From contig NZ_FYEY01000001.1 in assembly GCF_900187385.1 (NCBI RefSeq), forward strand, positions 1,116,001-1,180,000: a stretch of DNA of 64,000 bases, read 5' to 3'. Below are positions 60,750 through 64,000 of the stretch, piece after piece (positions within the stretch are counted from its first letter, which is position 1; the number at the start of each line of letters is the position of its first letter). Under the pieces are notes generated by a model that searched no databases, was not told the origin of the DNA, and worked only from the letters and a program-made list of their open reading frames with translations. A program made the position numbers and the translations under genes. The stretch is from Streptomyces sp. 2114.4 (GTDB lineage: Bacteria; Actinomycetota; Actinomycetes; Streptomycetales; Streptomycetaceae).

Positions 60750-62965
60750 GCGGCACGGAGGGGAACGGCACGGAGGCCGGCGGCACGAAGGGGAGCGGCA
60801 CGGCGGCGAGCGAGAACGCGAGCGGCGCGCTGCTCGGCCGGCTGGCGGGGCTGCGCAAGCGGGTGGCCGCGCTGGTCGAGCGGCGCAGCGCCGACGATCC
60901 GACGGCTGCGGACCCGCTGCGCGGGCTGTATGTGACCCCGGAGACGGCCCGACGGCTGGCCGCGCTGCCACCGGAGGACGGCACGGGCGGGGCGGCAGCT
61001 GCGGCGGGCGGGGCGTACGCGGGTCAGCCGTACGCAGGAGGGCCGGATGGCGAGGTGCCGGACGCCTCGGAGGCATCGGGCACCCCGGACGGCTCGGGCA
61101 CCCCGGACGGCTCGGACGCCTCGGACGCCTCGGACGCCTCGGACGCCTCGGACCGAACGGCCGCGCTCGCCGTGCGGTTCGGCCTGTCGGCGTTGGACCT
61201 GCATATCCTCCTGGCCGCGCTCGCGCCCGATGTGGACCGGGGCTTCGAGCCGCTGTACGGCTACCTCAACGACGATGTCGGGCGCCGTCGCGCCACGGTC
61301 GCGCTGGCGCTGGACCTCGCGGGTACCGGGCCGTACGAGCCCGCGGCCCGTGCCCGCTTCCATCCCGCCGCGCCGCTGCTGTCCGGTGGGCTGCTCGTCA
61401 TCGAGGACGAGGACCGGCCCCTGCCGGGCCGGGCGCTGCGGGTGCCGGAGCGGGTGGTGGCCCATCTGCTGGGGGACGACGGCCTGGATCCCGAACTCAG
61501 CGGAGGTGAGGTGGAGTTGCTGTCGGCGGTGCCGCGAGCCGCCGGCCGTACGGGAAGCGGTGACCGTACCGGAGATGCGTCGTTCGCCGGACGGCTCGCC
61601 GCGCTCGCGAGCGAGCGGCCGCTCGCCGTCCATCTGCGGGAGCGCCGGCCCGGTACCGCCGCCGCGCCGGTGGCCGACGGGCTGCGGAGCGCCGGACTGC
61701 CCGTGCTGCGGTATCGGCCGGACGGCCGGGGCGGTGCGGGGGCGGGCCTCGCGGGCGCGCTGCTGCGGGAGGCGCGGCTGCGCCGGGCGGCGGTCGTCGT
61801 GGGCCCGCTGCCGGAGCGGCCCCAGGAGCTCGTCAGGGCGCTGGCGGGCGGGGATGTCCCGGTGGTCTTCTTCGGAAGCGAGCCGTACGACCCGGGCTGG
61901 GCACCCGATGCCGGGCTGTTCGCGATGGACGCGCCGGACGACGGGGCGGCGGCGGGTGAGGTCTGGAGCACCGCACTCGGATCCGTGGAGGTGGCCGATG
62001 GCTTCGATCTCGCCGCGGCCGTGGCGCCGTACCGGCTGGGGGCCGCTCAGATCCGGCGGGCGGCCCGTGCGGCCACCGCCCTCGCCGCCTTCGACGGGAC
62101 GCCGCTGACCACCGCCCACATCCAGCACAGCGCACGTCAGCAGTCCGCGCCGCTGCTGGACCGGCACGCCCGGCGGGTACGGCCCGCCGTCGGCTTCGAC
62201 GGGCTGGTCCTGCCGCCCGAGCCGCTGGCTCTGCTGCACGAACTGGTGCAGCGGGCGCGGCATCGGGAGAAGGTCCTGGGCCAGTGGCGGCTGCGCACCG
62301 GCGGGGGGCGCGGCAGGGGCGTGGTGGCGCTGTTCGCCGGAGAATCCGGTACCGGAAAGACGCTCTCCGCCGAGGTCGTGGCCGGTGAACTGGGCCTGGA
62401 CCTCTATGTGGTGGAACTGTCGGCGGTGGTGGACAAATACATCGGGGAGACCGAGAAGAACCTGGAGCAGATCTTCTCCGAGGCCGACCGTACGGACGCC
62501 GTGCTGCTCTTCGACGAGGCGGATGCCGTGTTCGGCAGACGTTCGGAGGTCAAGAGCTCGCACGACCGGTACGCGAACCTGGAGAGCGCCTATCTGCTGC
62601 AGCGGCTGGAAGCGTTCGACGGGATCGCCGTCCTCACCACCAACCTGCGGGCCAATATCGACGATGCGTTCACCCGGCGGCTGGATCTGGTGGTCGACTT
62701 CCCGTTCCCGGACGCCGAACAGCGGACCGCGCTGTGGCGTTCCTGCCTGGCGGCCTCCCCCTGTGCGGACGACCTCGCACTTGACGTCTGTGCCAAGGAG
62801 TTCGAGTTGTCCGGCGGGGCGATCCGGTCTGCCGCGGTGACCGCCGGATACCTCGCGGCGGGCCGCGGCGAGGCGGTGTCGGCCGAGGACGTACGGGCCG
62901 GGGCCAGGCGCGAGTACCGCAAGATGGGGCGGCTGGTGCCGGACGCGTCACCCCTGTGGGACTGA
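60746..62965 (+). CDS. AAA+ ATPase of an extracellular contractile injection system (Afp15/Pvc15-like)
   Basis: 739 residues. An N-terminal winged-helix-like region (AALAVRFGLSALDLHILLAALAPDVDRGFEPLYGYLNDD, about residues 132-170), a second degenerate ATPase-like region, and a C-terminal AAA+ domain: Walker A FAGESGTGKT, LYVVELSAVVDKYIGETEKNLEQIF, Walker B AVLLFDEADAVFGRR, sensor 1 AVLTTNL and arginine finger TRRLDLVVDFP. Afp15-type ATPases assist assembly of the sheath. A linker (about residues 100-130) has repeats GTPDGS and DAS, encoded by tandem 9-bp GGACGCCTC units near 61108-61150. Coupled to the DUF4255 gene by a 4-bp overlap. Confidence 0.9.
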   Translation: MSGTEGNGTEAGGTKGSGTAASENASGALLGRLAGLRKRVAALVERRSADDPTAADPLRGLYVTPETARRLAALPPEDGTGGAAAAAGGAYAGQPYAGGPDGEVPDASEASGTPDGSGTPDGSDASDASDASDASDRTAALAVRFGLSALDLHILLAALAPDVDRGFEPLYGYLNDDVGRRRATVALALDLAGTGPYEPAARARFHPAAPLLSGGLLVIEDEDRPLPGRALRVPERVVAHLLGDDGLDPELSGGEVELLSAVPRAAGRTGSGDRTGDASFAGRLAALASERPLAVHLRERRPGTAAAPVADGLRSAGLPVLRYRPDGRGGAGAGLAGALLREARLRRAAVVVGPLPERPQELVRALAGGDVPVVFFGSEPYDPGWAPDAGLFAMDAPDDGAAAGEVWSTALGSVEVADGFDLAAAVAPYRLGAAQIRRAARAATALAAFDGTPLTTAHIQHSARQQSAPLLDRHARRVRPAVGFDGLVLPPEPLALLHELVQRARHREKVLGQWRLRTGGGRGRGVVALFAGESGTGKTLSAEVVAGELGLDLYVVELSAVVDKYIGETEKNLEQIFSEADRTDAVLLFDEADAVFGRRSEVKSSHDRYANLESAYLLQRLEAFDGIAVLTTNLRANIDDAFTRRLDLVVDFPFPDAEQRTALWRSCLAASPCADDLALDVCAKEFELSGGAIRSAAVTAGYLAAGRGEAVSAEDVRAGARREYRKMGRLVPDASPLWD

Positions 62966-62976
62966 ACCTCCGGGTG

Positions 62977-63013
62977 CGGCCGGGGCCGGGCGGGTGCCGC
63001 CCGGCCCCGGCCG
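62977..63013. terminator. Strong hairpin terminator
   Basis: A perfect 17-bp stem (CGGCCGGGGCCGGGCGG and complement) around GTG lies between the convergent ATPase gene and the membrane/lectin-like gene. Confidence 0.85.
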
Positions 63014-63016
63014 GTT

Positions 63017-64000
63017 TCACGGCCCTTCGGCGATCTTCCAGTCCTGCCGGTCCCAGGGCCCGTCGGCGCACCCCGTCGACAGCGCGCCCTTGTCGTTCTG
63101 CACGTCGGTCAGGCACTCCTGGTTGCGCAAGTTGATGATGCGGGTGCGGCCGTCGGCCGCGTCCGCCAGCCGCCACTTCTGGTGGGGCGGCAGCCTGCCC
63201 GTCTTCAGCTGCTCCGGGTCGGCCGCCCAGAGCTCGACCTCGTTGGTGTCCGGCTTCAGCTGGGCGACGCTGCCCGGGGCGCTGGCCGACTCCAGGGCGA
63301 CCGTGTTGTCCTCGGCGTAGTGGTGGATGATCCACCACTGGTTGCGGCCGAACTGGTCACCCGTCCACTCGGGGTTCTGACCGATCTGTGTGCCGTCCAC
63401 CTGGCTGCCCCCGTTGGCCTGGAGGTACCAGCCGCCGTTGATGTTGGACCGGATGGTCTGCGCCTTCGGGCCCTCCTCCTCGGGCTTCTTCTCCTCGGGC
63501 GGGGGCGGCGGCGGAGGCGCGGGCGGGGGCTTTTCCGATGGCTTGTCGGACGGCGACGCGGCGGGATCGGGCTTCTTGCCCTCCTGCGGGAGCTTGCTCC
63601 CGGCCGGGGCCGGCTTCTCCTTCGCGCTCGTCAGCACCGTGGGCGCGGCCTTGAACCAGAGCGCCACGAAGGCCAGTGCCGCCACGAGCAGCAGCGAGCA
63701 GACCGCCATCACCCAGCGCGGCAGCACGGACGGCTGGATGTAGGTGCCGCGCAGCTCGGTCGGTTCCGGCGCTCCGGCACGCTGCACGGAGAGGGTGAAG
63801 GGGTGCTTACTGGTGCCGCCTACCCAACTGACCGTCCCGGGGCGGATGCTGAGGTTCGCAAAGGCGGCGCGGCCCGGAGCTGCCTGGACCGAGGTCGGTT
63901 CGGGCTCGACGGTGAGGGCGTCGCCGTTCTCGCGACCGGAGAGGGAGACCGTCAGCGGCTGGTTGCCGAGGTTGTCGACGGCAACCGCCGCTTTGGCCCG
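63017..64000 (-). CDS. Membrane-anchored protein with C-terminal lectin-like domain, 5' end outside window
   Basis: About 327 C-terminal residues are visible and the frame is open to the window edge. The visible start (VAVDNLGNQPLTVSLSGRENGDALTVEPE) is an Ig-like or conserved-repeat beta domain, then a membrane helix (WVMAVCSLLLVAALAFVALWF), a Pro/Lys/Glu-rich linker (PPPAPPPPPPPEEKKPEEEG) and a ricin B-like domain (INGGWYLQANGGSQVDGTQIGQNPEWTG, ending QDWKIAEGP). Position beside eCIS genes suggests a role in that system or its release, as does a similar 'hydrolytic protein' in other Streptomyces eCIS clusters (from memory). No catalytic domain is visible here. Confidence 0.75.
   Translation of the reverse strand, partial: RAKAAVAVDNLGNQPLTVSLSGRENGDALTVEPEPTSVQAAPGRAAFANLSIRPGTVSWVGGTSKHPFTLSVQRAGAPEPTELRGTYIQPSVLPRWVMAVCSLLLVAALAFVALWFKAAPTVLTSAKEKPAPAGSKLPQEGKKPDPAASPSDKPSEKPPPAPPPPPPPEEKKPEEEGPKAQTIRSNINGGWYLQANGGSQVDGTQIGQNPEWTGDQFGRNQWWIIHHYAEDNTVALESASAPGSVAQLKPDTNEVELWAADPEQLKTGRLPPHQKWRLADAADGRTRIINLRNQECLTDVQNDKGALSTGCADGPWDRQDWKIAEGP

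Noticed and set aside
60341..62563. 740-codon minus-strand frame opposite the AAA ATPase
   Set aside because: The plus strand has Walker A, Walker B and sensor motifs; the antisense product has none and includes VRGVRGVR repeats made by the 9-bp DNA repeats.

Overview
The window is about 64 kb of very GC-rich chromosomal DNA from an actinomycete, almost certainly a Streptomyces. The evidence is the GC-biased third codon positions, frequent GTG (and one likely TTG) starts, a conservon (cvn) operon, a monomeric isocitrate dehydrogenase, a mycothiol-type maleylpyruvate isomerase, DUF6332/DUF6421-type proteins, many one-component regulators next to their targets, and several promoters whose -10 box lies about 7 bases before the start codon (leaderless transcripts). 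No rRNA, tRNA, CRISPR array, IS transposase or prophage was seen.

Layout. 1-5.9 kb: 5' part of a large membrane protein, a DeoR regulator, a SRPBCC protein, a Cds1-type PLP enzyme, a small unknown protein and an anti-sigma-like ATPase. 5.9-12.8 kb: a TetR/DUF4865/phosphotriesterase-like set, a PPOX protein, a divergent ROK regulator/MFS exporter pair, a maleylpyruvate isomerase-family protein, a DUF6332-like protein and the 3' relic of a NarL-type response regulator. 13-17.5 kb: a geranylgeranyl-reductase-family flavoprotein, an M20 peptidase, a 556-bp inverted-repeat element and a kinase-NUDIX fusion. 17.5-26.5 kb: a gene-poor 1.2 kb, a secreted GH27 alpha-galactosidase, a ROK sugar kinase divergent from a LacI regulator with a shared operator, two tiny membrane proteins divergent from a TetR regulator with two operators, a DUF6986 aldolase-like protein and a DinB protein.

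26.5-36.8 kb: etfBA, a flavin reductase preceded by a leaderless leader peptide, a thioredoxin-like protein, an acyltransferase, B3/4 and transglutaminase proteins, a translationally coupled DUF6421-SDR-threonine aldolase operon, and a glycerophosphodiesterase. 37-44 kb: a polar amino-acid ABC transporter (binding protein, permease, ATPase), GNAT and VOC proteins, DUF5134 and M56 peptidase membrane proteins, and PAP2 and HAD phosphatases. 44-54.7 kb: icd, two surface/secreted proteins, an uncharacterised coupled pair, an APC permease, a phosphoesterase, an Imm5-like protein and a sugar-type binding lipoprotein.

55-64 kb: a complete cvnABCD conservon runs into the edge of an extracellular contractile injection system (eCIS) cluster: an atypical LuxR regulator, a DUF4255/Pvc16-like tail terminator, an Afp15-like AAA ATPase, and a convergent membrane-anchored lectin-like protein that leaves the window.

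The most unusual structure is at 15,885-16,440. It has 42-nt terminal inverted repeats, near-duplicate flanks, and two inverted 71-nt hairpins. These share the outer stem, the internal-loop geometry and an identical 13-nt loop, while their 18-bp inner stems differ in sequence but stay fully paired. That pattern implies selection on structure. Functional assignments come from motif recognition by eye; no database search was run.
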